Assembly (NCBI GenBank): GCA_947632205.1
Contig: CANROK010000008.1
Location: forward strand, 1 to 36,440
Source of the DNA: an uncultured Bacilli bacterium
Lineage (GTDB): Bacteria; Bacillota_I; Bacilli_A; RF39; UBA660
DNA length: 36,440 nucleotides
Direction: 5' to 3'
Positions 9,180-18,622 of the stretch are shown here, one piece after another. The notes under the pieces are model-generated. The model was not told the DNA's origin, searched no databases, and was given only the letters and a program-made list of their open reading frames with translations. The position numbers and the translations under genes were made by a program. Numbering within the stretch: the stretch's first letter is position 1; the number at the start of each line of letters is the position of its first letter.

Positions 9180-10520
9180 ATGGCAAGAAGTATGCCTTCA
9201 AATAAAGATGCTGAAATGAGTATATTAGGCATTGCAATAATGTATAATAACTTAATTGATGATATTTGCGATGAAGTAAATGCAGATATGTTTTTTGATG
9301 AGAAAAATAAAATACTATTTGAAGTGATACATGATTTGCATTTTAATAAATTGCCTATTGATATTGGAACAATTAAAGATAGTTTAGAAAAAAAGAAAAG
9401 TTTAGATAAAGTAGGGGGATTAACCTATATAAGTGAAGTTATTGATTCTGTTATTACTCCATCTAATTTAAATTATTACATTAATATTATTAAAGAAAAT
9501 TATACACGTAGGAATTTGATTGAAGTAGCAGTTGATATTGAAAATAATGCTTATGATAATGAAGATTTAGGGACTATTTTAGAAAACGCTGAAAGAAATA
9601 TTTTAAATGTAGCAAATAATCGAACAATTAAAGAATTTGTTCCTTTAAGTGAAATATTAAGAAGAGCCCAAGCCAAATTAGAAGAACTTGCTAAAACAAA
9701 AAAAATAATTACTGGTTTAGAAACGGGCTTTTATGATTTTGATCGTATTACGACTGGATTTCAACCGGGTGAATTAATTATTTTAGCAGCTCGTCCTGGT
9801 ATGGGAAAAACGGCACTTGCTTTAAACATGGCTACTTATGCTGCAACTACTACAGATAAAGCCATTGCTATTTTTAATTTAGAAATGCCGGCTGAGCAAC
9901 TTGTAAATAGAATAATTAGTGCTCAAGGAGGAATAGATGGCTATAAACTTCAAACAGGAGCTATGCAAGATAAAGATTGGAAAAGATATAATGAAGCAAT
10001 GAATACTCTTGCTGAAACTAATTTATATATTGAAGATAATTTAAGTTTAACTATATCTGATATAAGAGCGAAATGTCGAAGGTTAGCAAATATGGAAAAG
10101 GGCCTTGGGTTAGTAGTTATTGATTATTTGCAATTAGTAACTACCGGTAACAAAAAAATTGAATCAAGACAAGTTGAAGTATCAGAAATATCAAGAAGTT
10201 TAAAAACTATGGCATTAGAATTGAATGTTCCAGTTATTGCTTGTGCTCAACTTTCAAGAAGTGCAGAAAAAAGAGAAAGTAATATGCCAATGCTTGCAGA
10301 TTTAAGAGAATCTGGTTCTATTGAACAAGATGCCGATATGGTATTATTTATTAATCGTAAAGATTATTATGAAGCTAAAAAAGATGCTAAAGAAAAAATA
10401 GTTCCTGCAGAGTTAGTAATAGCTAAGCATCGTAAAGGATCACTTGGAACAGTTGATTTATTGTTTGAACTTAATATGAGTGCTTTTAGAAATATGGCAA
10501 AAAGTGAGGATGAAGTTTAA
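9180..10520 (+). CDS. dnaB: replicative DNA helicase
   Basis: LAARPGMGKTALALNMA Walker A; VIDYLQLV; LADLRESGSIEQDADMVLFINR. Confidence 0.97.
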   Translation: MARSMPSNKDAEMSILGIAIMYNNLIDDICDEVNADMFFDEKNKILFEVIHDLHFNKLPIDIGTIKDSLEKKKSLDKVGGLTYISEVIDSVITPSNLNYYINIIKENYTRRNLIEVAVDIENNAYDNEDLGTILENAERNILNVANNRTIKEFVPLSEILRRAQAKLEELAKTKKIITGLETGFYDFDRITTGFQPGELIILAARPGMGKTALALNMATYAATTTDKAIAIFNLEMPAEQLVNRIISAQGGIDGYKLQTGAMQDKDWKRYNEAMNTLAETNLYIEDNLSLTISDIRAKCRRLANMEKGLGLVVIDYLQLVTTGNKKIESRQVEVSEISRSLKTMALELNVPVIACAQLSRSAEKRESNMPMLADLRESGSIEQDADMVLFINRKDYYEAKKDAKEKIVPAELVIAKHRKGSLGTVDLLFELNMSAFRNMAKSEDEV

Positions 10521-12028
10521 TGAAAGGTAAAGATATATTTATTGTAACTATATTATGTGTTTTGGTATTAGGAATATATTTCTTAAATTTTAATAATAAA
10601 AATAATGATAATATTTATGATATATATAATGTTTATTTAAATGGTAAGATAATAGGTAAAATAGATAATAAAGATGAATTATATGCTTTAATAGATCAAA
10701 AGCAACAATCTATTAAAGATAAATATAATGTTAAAAATGTTTATCCTCCTAGTGACTTACAAATAGTAGAAACTTATACATATGATAATACTTTAAATAA
10801 TATAGAAGAAATATATAATAAAATTGAAGAAGAACAAGATTTTACTATACCTGGTTATGAAGTATCTGTATCACTTAATGGCGAAGAAAAATTTAAAATA
10901 AATTTACTTAATAAAGATATATTAGATGAAGCAGTTAGGGAATTTATTTATGCCTTTGTTGATAAAGAAGATTTTCTTGATTATATTGATGGCTCATCTT
11001 CTTCTTTAGAAGATGCTGGTTATAGTTATAGTGATATGGATATTTTAGAAAATATAACTATTAAAGAAAAATATATAAGTGTTAATGATAAAATATATGA
11101 AAATAGTGAAGAGTTAGCTCAAGATTTATTATTTGGGTTTAATTATGAAAAGAAAAGTTATACAGTTAAAGAAGGAGACACTATTGAATCAATATCTGAA
11201 AATAATGATCCACCATTAAATACTCAAGAATTTCTAGTGGCTAATCCAAAATTTACTAGTAAAGATAGTTTACTTACAGTGGGAGAAGAAGTTAACATTA
11301 CTCTTATTAACCCAGAATTATCTTTGTCTTATGTCATGCATGAACTAAAAGAAGTTGAAGAGCCATATGATAAAAAGATTGTTAGAGATAATACTAAAGA
11401 TCCTAACTTCTCAGAAATAACAACACCTGGTGTTACTGGTCTTGCTCTTCAAAGAAGTCATTACAATGTTGTAAATGGTGAACCAAGTAATGAAGTAGTT
11501 ATTGAAGAATATAAAGTTATAAGACAAAAAGTTGATCAAGTTACTACTAGAGGTGTAAGTAGACCACAATTTAGTACTCAAACATATGAAGGCGTTGGTT
11601 CTGGTTGGAAATGGCCAACTAATACACCATACATGGTAACAAGTGAATTTGCACCTAGATGGGGAAAATATCATAATGGTCTTGATATATCTGGTACTGG
11701 TCGTGGTTCCAATATTTATGCTGCGAATGATGGATTAGTTGTTTATGTATTTACCGGTTGTGATAATGAAGGACATTATGGAAGTAAATGTGGAGATAGC
11801 TATGGAAATCATGTCATAATAAGTCATGGTGATAATATTTATACACTTTATGCTCATATGTTAAGTAATATACCAGTTAAAATAAATCAAGAAGTTAAAC
11901 AAGGTCAAATTATTGGTTATATGGGTAGTAGTGGTTCGTCAACTGGTGTTCACTTACATTTTGGCCTTTCAGTAGGTATGCCATTACGTGGTGGTACTTT
12001 TAGAAATCCAAGGGAGTTATTTAGATAA
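10520..12028 (+). CDS. membrane-anchored M23 peptidase with LysM and G5-like domains
   Basis: N-terminal TM; SYTVKEGDTIESISENN (LysM); EEYKVIRQKVDQVTTRG (G5-like); HNGLDISG...VHLHFGLS (M23). Confidence 0.9.
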   Translation: MKGKDIFIVTILCVLVLGIYFLNFNNKNNDNIYDIYNVYLNGKIIGKIDNKDELYALIDQKQQSIKDKYNVKNVYPPSDLQIVETYTYDNTLNNIEEIYNKIEEEQDFTIPGYEVSVSLNGEEKFKINLLNKDILDEAVREFIYAFVDKEDFLDYIDGSSSSLEDAGYSYSDMDILENITIKEKYISVNDKIYENSEELAQDLLFGFNYEKKSYTVKEGDTIESISENNDPPLNTQEFLVANPKFTSKDSLLTVGEEVNITLINPELSLSYVMHELKEVEEPYDKKIVRDNTKDPNFSEITTPGVTGLALQRSHYNVVNGEPSNEVVIEEYKVIRQKVDQVTTRGVSRPQFSTQTYEGVGSGWKWPTNTPYMVTSEFAPRWGKYHNGLDISGTGRGSNIYAANDGLVVYVFTGCDNEGHYGSKCGDSYGNHVIISHGDNIYTLYAHMLSNIPVKINQEVKQGQIIGYMGSSGSSTGVHLHFGLSVGMPLRGGTFRNPRELFR

Positions 12029-12795
12029 TGAAAGTTTGTGTTATTGCTAGTGGTTCTAAAGCCAATATTACTTATATTGAAACAACCAATCATAAAATAC
12101 TATTAGATATGGGAAAGAATAAAACATATATAGTAAATGCTTTAAAATCGATTGGAGTAAATCCTAAAGATATTGATTTGATTTTAATAAGTCATTTGCA
12201 TAATGATCATATATCAGCTTTAGAAAGTTTTATAAAAACTTATAAAACAACTGTGTGTATGCCTTTAAAAATGTTTGAATCTTTAGAAAGTATTAAAGAT
12301 TATCCTCATATAAAAATATATGATGGAGAAGAAATTTCTTTAGAAGATATTAAAATATATGCGATAAAATCCAGCCATGATGCTGTTGATTCTAGAAACT
12401 TTATTATTGAAGAAGGCGATACTTCAATAGTTCAAATAACTGATACTGGTTATATCAAAAGTAAATATTTTAAATTATTAAAGAATAGAGATATCTATCT
12501 TTTAGAAAGTAATCATGATATTGAATTATTAACCCATGGACCTTATCCCGAATGGTTAAAGAAAAGAATTTTAAGCGATGAAGGGCACTTATCGAATCAA
12601 GCTGCTGGCTTTTATCTATCTAAATTAATTGGTGATAAAACGAAAAAAGTTATGCTAATGCATTTAAGTGAAACTAATAATAATCCAGAAGTAGCCCTTA
12701 AAACTGTTAAAAAATCTTTAAAAGAATATAATATTAATTTTAAAAATATTGAATGTGCTAGTCAAGATACTATTAGTGAAGTGATGAATATATGA
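12028..12795 (+). CDS. MBL-fold hydrolase, WalJ/YycJ-like
   Basis: HLHNDH metal motif; ASGSKANITYIET N-terminus; adjacent to rlmH as in Firmicutes. Confidence 0.85.
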   Translation: MKVCVIASGSKANITYIETTNHKILLDMGKNKTYIVNALKSIGVNPKDIDLILISHLHNDHISALESFIKTYKTTVCMPLKMFESLESIKDYPHIKIYDGEEISLEDIKIYAIKSSHDAVDSRNFIIEEGDTSIVQITDTGYIKSKYFKLLKNRDIYLLESNHDIELLTHGPYPEWLKKRILSDEGHLSNQAAGFYLSKLIGDKTKKVMLMHLSETNNNPEVALKTVKKSLKEYNINFKNIECASQDTISEVMNI

Positions 12796-13229
12796 TTAAA
12801 ATTATATGTTTTGGAAAGATAAAAGAAGAATATTTAAAAGAGTTAATAAATGACTATAAAATACGAATTAATAGATATCATAAATTAGAAATAATAGAAT
12901 TAAAAGATAATGAAGATATTAATAAAGAAAAAGAAGAATTATTAAAAGTTATCAATTTTAATGATTATAATATTGCTTTATGTATTAATGGTAAATCTTA
13001 TGATAGTGTTAGTTTTGCTAAACATTTAGATAATCTTTTTATAAGTAATAGTAATATAACTTTTATCATTGGGGGATCTAATGGTATAAAGGAAGAAATA
13101 ATAAATAAATGTGCAGAAAAAATAAGCTTTTCTTCACTTACTTTTCCGCATGGTTTATTTAGAGGTATCTTGCTTGAGCAAATATATCGAGCATTTAAAA
13201 TCAATAATAACGAACGTTATCATAAATAG
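12792..13229 (+). CDS. rlmH: 23S rRNA (pseudouridine1915-N3)-methyltransferase
   Basis: FIIGGSNGI...FPHGLFRGILLEQIYRAFKINNNERYHK. Confidence 0.95.
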   Translation: MIKIICFGKIKEEYLKELINDYKIRINRYHKLEIIELKDNEDINKEKEELLKVINFNDYNIALCINGKSYDSVSFAKHLDNLFISNSNITFIIGGSNGIKEEIINKCAEKISFSSLTFPHGLFRGILLEQIYRAFKINNNERYHK

Positions 13230-13240
13230 GGAGAATAAAA

Positions 13241-14527
13241 ATGAGAAGAATTAACGATTTAAATGAAGTAAAAAAAGTATTGTTTGAGCTAGCATATGAA
13301 GAAAAAGAAAAGTATGATAAATGTCAAAATAGTATGTTAGAATTAATGGAAATTCAAAATAATCTTGAAAAGGGAAAATTAACTAGATATGAAGAGAAGT
13401 ATTTCTATGATTTTCATCGTTTAGATATAGATACAAGAAGTATAGATGAATATTTAAGTATTATTCATAGTGATATTTTTATTTTGAATAATAAAATGGA
13501 TGGAGTTTACAAAAGAAAAGAAAAATTATTTCATGCTGCTAAAATAATTCAAGCTTATCAATATATTGATAATGAAACAACTAATTTAATAAAAAAAGAA
13601 TTATTAGATTTATGTATATCTAATGAAGATTTAATAATAATTATGGAAAAAATAAGAATACATAATCGTAATTTTAATAATAGATTAAAAAATTATCCGG
13701 AAAGTAAAAACTTTCATCAATTAATTGATATATTTTCATTTGGTTATGAATATATCCCATTTGATGAATATATAAATAGTGATAAAGAAAGATTAGATAG
13801 AGAAGTAGATAGAATTTTTACTATGTTAGATTCAAATAGTTTTGATATAGCAATGGATAATTTAGATTTAGATGAACATTATAGTGCTAAAGAAGAAAGA
13901 TATATTTATGGTAAATTGTTAAAGATATATCAAACAACAATGATGGAAACAGTTAAGTTATTAAAAGATGAAAGAGATTTTTACTTTGATAAAGAAATAT
14001 TATTTGAAATAAAAAATGATTATTATAATGCGATGCGTAGATATTTTTTTGTAAGAAAACTTTATGATAATGTTAAAGATGATAAATATGAAGAAGAATT
14101 AGAAGATGTAGTAGAGTTAGATACTACTAAAGAAAATAGATTATATTATAGTAGTAATTCATTAGAACCAGATAAATGTTTCTTTGTAAGAGATTTACTT
14201 GGGGTAAGAGAAGAGGCATTAGAAGATATTCAAAACTTATTATTAGATTTTAAGAATAATAATTTAAGAACAGGTGGTTTAAAGAAACTTCATGATACAC
14301 CGGAATTTGAACTTAGAGATGATCAAGTAAGAATAATACTTCGTAAATTAGATAATTATTGTTATTCCGTTTTAGGAGTATTTATTAAGAAAAGTAATAG
14401 AGCTTATGATGTTTTAGATAATATATATAAAAGACCAGATGCTGTAATTAATGATAAATATTCAGAAGAAGTAGAAAATTATTATAATAATTATATAGAT
14501 GAAAATAAGAGAAAGGGCTCTAGATAA
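13241..14527 (+). CDS. hypothetical protein (428 aa)
   Basis: long intact ORF; no family recognised. Confidence 0.8.
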   Translation: MRRINDLNEVKKVLFELAYEEKEKYDKCQNSMLELMEIQNNLEKGKLTRYEEKYFYDFHRLDIDTRSIDEYLSIIHSDIFILNNKMDGVYKRKEKLFHAAKIIQAYQYIDNETTNLIKKELLDLCISNEDLIIIMEKIRIHNRNFNNRLKNYPESKNFHQLIDIFSFGYEYIPFDEYINSDKERLDREVDRIFTMLDSNSFDIAMDNLDLDEHYSAKEERYIYGKLLKIYQTTMMETVKLLKDERDFYFDKEILFEIKNDYYNAMRRYFFVRKLYDNVKDDKYEEELEDVVELDTTKENRLYYSSNSLEPDKCFFVRDLLGVREEALEDIQNLLLDFKNNNLRTGGLKKLHDTPEFELRDDQVRIILRKLDNYCYSVLGVFIKKSNRAYDVLDNIYKRPDAVINDKYSEEVENYYNNYIDENKRKGSR

Positions 14528-14550
14528 AAATTTAGTAGGAGGGTTTATAA

Positions 14551-15126
14551 ATGAAAAAATATGCTGCTAGGGATATTTCTGTAGCTATAGTAGGTACACG
14601 AGTAACGGATAGAATTGATAGTAGAGGCAATCGTTATTACCATTTTGAACAAAAGGAGAGTGGAAGGGTAAAAGTTTGCATTCGTAAGAAAAGTGATAGA
14701 GATTATCCTCGTCTATTAGGTATAGATGATAATATTATGTATTATTATTTTAGTTCTAATTATGCTGAAGGGCCAGTTTATGCTTATGAAGTACCACTTT
14801 CAGATTATATAAATTGTGAACTAACAGATAAATTTACAATTAAAGAATTATATGAAATACAAAAAGATTTAAATGTTATTGAAGAAAATAGAAATGAAAA
14901 AAATATTTTTAAATGGTTAGAAATATTATATCAAGAATTAACTGATAAAGACGATTTTGATAAATTTGCAGAAGAATATTATAAATATGCTAAAAATGTA
15001 TTAGATAGTTTAGTATTAATAAAAGAAGATAAAACAGATAATTTAATTGATGAAGCTAATGATTTACTTGATAGAATTAATTCTAGTAAATTAGAGCGAA
15101 TAAAAAACAGGAGGGTTTATAAATGA
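14551..15126 (+). CDS. hypothetical protein, tandem paralog A (191 aa)
   Basis: similar to the next ORF: MKKY.A.....A..G, KVCIR, YELPL/YEVPLSDYI.C..TDKFTI.EL.EIQ. Confidence 0.8.
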   Translation: MKKYAARDISVAIVGTRVTDRIDSRGNRYYHFEQKESGRVKVCIRKKSDRDYPRLLGIDDNIMYYYFSSNYAEGPVYAYEVPLSDYINCELTDKFTIKELYEIQKDLNVIEENRNEKNIFKWLEILYQELTDKDDFDKFAEEYYKYAKNVLDSLVLIKEDKTDNLIDEANDLLDRINSSKLERIKNRRVYK

Positions 15127-15716
15127 AAAAATATACTGCGAGTGAAGTTGCCGTTGCAGTTATCGGACAAAAAGTGCTTGATAGTTATGATGGAATAGTA
15201 GATCGTTGGCATTTTAAAAAATATCCTGATTTAAAAGTATGCATTCGAGGAAAAAAGCAAGATGGTTATGCAATATTAAAAAGTATAGATAATAATATAA
15301 ATTATTATTATTGGGATTCAAGATATGCTTTTGATAAACCACTATATGGTTATGAATTACCTCTAACTGATTTTATTAAATGTAAAATTACAGATAAATT
15401 TACTATAGATGAATTATTAGAAATTCAAGATATGATAAATGGAAAAGATAAAATAGAAAATGAGCATAATATTTTTAAATTATTAGAAAAAATATATCAT
15501 TCTATTTTGAAAAATGATAATATTGATAAATTAGAAAATCTATTACAAGAATATCTTTTATATACTCAAGATGTTTTTAATAGTTTAACGATATTGAAAC
15601 AATATAAAAGTATAAAAGAAATAAAAAATAGATATAATGAATTAATTGAAAAAGGTATAGAGTTGTATAAAAAAACTAATGAAAAAGAACAAAAATTACA
15701 ACGAATAAAGGATTAA
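15123..15716 (+). CDS. hypothetical protein, tandem paralog B (197 aa)
   Basis: paralog of preceding ORF; ATGA overlap; shared RBS block AGGAGGGTTTATAAATGAAAAAATAT. Confidence 0.8.
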   Translation: MKKYTASEVAVAVIGQKVLDSYDGIVDRWHFKKYPDLKVCIRGKKQDGYAILKSIDNNINYYYWDSRYAFDKPLYGYELPLTDFIKCKITDKFTIDELLEIQDMINGKDKIENEHNIFKLLEKIYHSILKNDNIDKLENLLQEYLLYTQDVFNSLTILKQYKSIKEIKNRYNELIEKGIELYKKTNEKEQKLQRIKD

Positions 15717-15717
15717 T

Positions 15718-16377
15718 ATGATAGGTAATGATTGGGATGAAAAATTACAAGTAATTGAAAATAGTAATGGTTTTAAGAATTTTATGAAAATAATCGATAA
15801 TAAGTATAATACAAGTACGATTTATCCACCAAAAGATTATATTTTCAATGCTTTAAAATTAACTAGTTATAAAGATACAAAAGTAGTTATTATGGGGCAA
15901 GATCCTTACCATGGTGAGGGGGAAGCTCATGGTCTTTCTTTCAGTGTTCAAAAAGGAATTAAAATACCTCCATCACTGCAAAATATCTATAAAGAATTAT
16001 ATAATGATTTAGGTATACCTCCCAAAAATGATGGTGATTTAACGAAATGGGCAAAAGAGGGCGTATTACTACTTAATGCTGTTTTAACTGTTGAAAAAGA
16101 TAAACCAGCTTCGCATCGTAAACTAGGTTGGGAACTTCTTACCGATTATATAATTAAGTTATTAAATCAAAAAGATGAACCAGTAGTGTTTATTTTATGG
16201 GGTAATTTTGCTAAAGAAAAACAAAAATATATTACTAATCCTAAACATTATGTGATAACTAGTGCTCATCCATCACCATTTTCAGCAAACTATGGCTTCT
16301 TTGGTTCAAAACCATTTTCTAAAACTAATAATTTCTTAATTAAAAATAAAATAAAACCGATTGATTGGAGTTTTTAA
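15718..16377 (+). CDS. ung: uracil-DNA glycosylase, family 1
   Basis: GQDPYHGEGEAHGLSFSV and SAHPSPFSANYGFFGSKPFS. Confidence 0.97.
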   Translation: MIGNDWDEKLQVIENSNGFKNFMKIIDNKYNTSTIYPPKDYIFNALKLTSYKDTKVVIMGQDPYHGEGEAHGLSFSVQKGIKIPPSLQNIYKELYNDLGIPPKNDGDLTKWAKEGVLLLNAVLTVEKDKPASHRKLGWELLTDYIIKLLNQKDEPVVFILWGNFAKEKQKYITNPKHYVITSAHPSPFSANYGFFGSKPFSKTNNFLIKNKIKPIDWSF

Positions 16378-16397
16378 AATTCTCCATCATCGGTTTT
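16353..16397. terminator. bidirectional terminator between convergent genes
   Basis: AAAACCGAT...GGAG-tttttaaaat-TCTCC...ATCGGTTTT; A/T-runs on both flanks. Confidence 0.7.
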
Positions 16398-16901
16398 ATT
16401 TGTATTATAATAGCTTCTTGTTTTGTGATTGCTTATTTTTCCGATAATATTATAAGGAATATTTTTAAGTAAAGTATTTGATTTTAAAGCATTTTGATTA
16501 AATAAATTTTTAGCAGATGTTAATGTTTCATCAATTTCTCTTAAATTTTTAATTGCTTTATTAAAATCATTATCTTTATTTAAATCATCAAAATCATTAC
16601 TAATTTCATTAATTAATTTAATAGCTTCATCTAACTTTAAGTCTTTTTCTATACTACTATTAATCATATCACTTGATGATATATATTCTTTTAAATAATC
16701 TTTTTTACTAGTTACTTTTTGAATAGTGTTATTAATAGTAATAATTATTTTTTGTTTTTTATCTAAACATTCTTCAATTATTTCTTCTGCTTTAATCATT
16801 CTTTTTTTAAATTCATCTAATTTATTTAAACAATTAAAATAGATAAGAGCTAACATAGCTATAATTGCTATTAAAATTAAAATTATTAAAAAAACATTCA
16901 T
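16374..16901 (-). CDS. LemA-like membrane protein
   Basis: N-terminal TM; NQNALKSNTLLKNIPYNIIGKI...YYNTNKTDDGEF resembles the LemA C-terminus. Confidence 0.6.
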   Translation of the reverse strand: MNVFLIILILIAIIAMLALIYFNCLNKLDEFKKRMIKAEEIIEECLDKKQKIIITINNTIQKVTSKKDYLKEYISSSDMINSSIEKDLKLDEAIKLINEISNDFDDLNKDNDFNKAIKNLREIDETLTSAKNLFNQNALKSNTLLKNIPYNIIGKISNHKTRSYYNTNKTDDGEF

Positions 16902-16903
16902 TT

Positions 16904-18517
16904 TTAAATCCTCTTCCTTTTTATCTTATTTATAATTTTTTCTCCTAATATTTCTTCAATTTCTTTTTTATTCAAGAAATAATAGATAATTAATAGTATT
17001 AATCCTATTACACCTAATAATAATATTAAATACATTCTATTAATTACATTATCTATTATACCACGATATAATAAAGATAAAAATATCATAATGATATAAA
17101 CTATTAATAATTTAGGAATTTTTTTAAATGTATCACTATAACTTAAATGATATTTAATTTTTAATATAACAAGAGGTATTATTAATGAGGTTAAGTAACC
17201 AAGAATAGTTGATGTTATAGCACCATAATAAGGATAAAGATGCCATTTATTAAATAATAATATTAATGGTACATCTAAAAATATATTAACTATTAAACCA
17301 CAGAATATAGATAAATATATTAATTTAGATTTATTTAAACCTTGAACGCCATTACATATAAGTATATATAAAGCATCAACTCCTGCCGTAATAATAGAAT
17401 ATTTTAATATTATGGGACCAAATGTATTTTTAGTTCCAAAGAATATTGTCCAAACTTCTCTTGAAAAGATACTAATAAATATAGCTAGTGGAAGAGCAAC
17501 ATAAAAGAATATTTGAAGTGATTTATTAAAAATTGAATTAACACTTTTTAAATCTCCTTCCGTATTACTTTTAGTAACACTTGGTACTAAACTAATAGCA
17601 ATACCTGTTGCAATACTTGTTATTATCACATTAATTTTACTACCCCAAGTTGTAAATACACTGATGATGGCTTCAATATCATCTGATTTAAATCCAATCA
17701 TATTTAGCCCTCGATTAAGAAGAATCATATCAGTAGTATTATATAAGTTATTAGCACCATTCAAAACAATAAATGGTATTGCATATAAAATAATTTTTTT
17801 AATTATTTCTTTTCTTTCTATCTTACTTAATTTAGAAGTATCAACTTTTTTCTCTCTTCTTACTTTTAATAATTTATTAGCCAGATATAAATAAGCAATT
17901 AAAGCACCAGCAGTAGCACCAAATACAGAAATACCAATTGCCGTTTTTAAACTTAAATGAAATACTTTAAGAGTTAAAAAACTACCACCTAGAATAACAG
18001 CAACTCTAACTAATTGTTCAATTACTTGACTTAAAGAAGGGGCACTTATATAACCATGTCCTTGTAAGTATCCTCGACTAATTGATAATATTGGCACTAC
18101 TAAAATAGCAAAGGATACACATCTCAGTACAAAAGTAATATCAGCAATAGTATTACCTTCAAGCATATCTCCTTTTATAAATAAAGCAATCTCTTTCGCA
18201 AAGATAAATAATGCTAAAAATAAAATAATTGATATAATTGTTAATACTTTTTTAGCTACTTTAAACATATATTCTTTTTCAACATTTTTATTTAAAGCAT
18301 TATATTCACTGGTAAGTTTACTTATAGCAAGAGGTATACCTGCTGTAGATATAACTAAAAATAAATTATATATTTGATAAGCATAACCATATAATGCTCC
18401 GCCTTTATCTCCAACTAAAGCATTAAATGGTATAGCATATATTATACCTAAAAATTTTGATAAAAATATGGCAAATGTAGCAATAATTGCCCCTTCCATA
18501 AATCCACTTTTTTTCAT
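16904..18517 (-). CDS. MATE/MOP-superfamily flippase, SpoVB/MurJ-like
   Basis: about 14 hydrophobic segments; KKSGFMEGAIIATFAIFLSKFLGIIYAIPFNALVG; ATG at 18517 follows AGGGTG. Confidence 0.88.
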   Translation of the reverse strand: MKKSGFMEGAIIATFAIFLSKFLGIIYAIPFNALVGDKGGALYGYAYQIYNLFLVISTAGIPLAISKLTSEYNALNKNVEKEYMFKVAKKVLTIISIILFLALFIFAKEIALFIKGDMLEGNTIADITFVLRCVSFAILVVPILSISRGYLQGHGYISAPSLSQVIEQLVRVAVILGGSFLTLKVFHLSLKTAIGISVFGATAGALIAYLYLANKLLKVRREKKVDTSKLSKIERKEIIKKIILYAIPFIVLNGANNLYNTTDMILLNRGLNMIGFKSDDIEAIISVFTTWGSKINVIITSIATGIAISLVPSVTKSNTEGDLKSVNSIFNKSLQIFFYVALPLAIFISIFSREVWTIFFGTKNTFGPIILKYSIITAGVDALYILICNGVQGLNKSKLIYLSIFCGLIVNIFLDVPLILLFNKWHLYPYYGAITSTILGYLTSLIIPLVILKIKYHLSYSDTFKKIPKLLIVYIIMIFLSLLYRGIIDNVINRMYLILLLGVIGLILLIIYYFLNKKEIEEILGEKIINKIKRKRI

Positions 18518-18535
18518 TATTAACACCCTAATTCT

Positions 18536-18564
18536 ATTATATTGCAAAATAAAAGAGTAAGCAA
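18536..18564 (-). promoter_or_regulatory. promoter of the flippase gene
   Basis: minus strand TTGCTT-N17-TATAAT. Confidence 0.65.
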
Positions 18565-18566
18565 TA

Positions 18567-18594
18567 TTGATTTTCGGGGGGGGTATTGTATAAT
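18567..18594 (+). promoter_or_regulatory. promoter with a G8 tract in the spacer
   Basis: TTGATT-TTCGGGGGGGGTATTG(16)-TATAAT upstream of the 18623 ORF. Confidence 0.7.
18576..18583 (+). repeat. poly-G homopolymer (8 nt)
   Basis: read directly; other G runs noticed are 5 nt at most. Confidence 0.97.
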
Positions 18595-18622
18595 TAAAAT
18601 ATATATAAGGTAGGGTTAAGTT

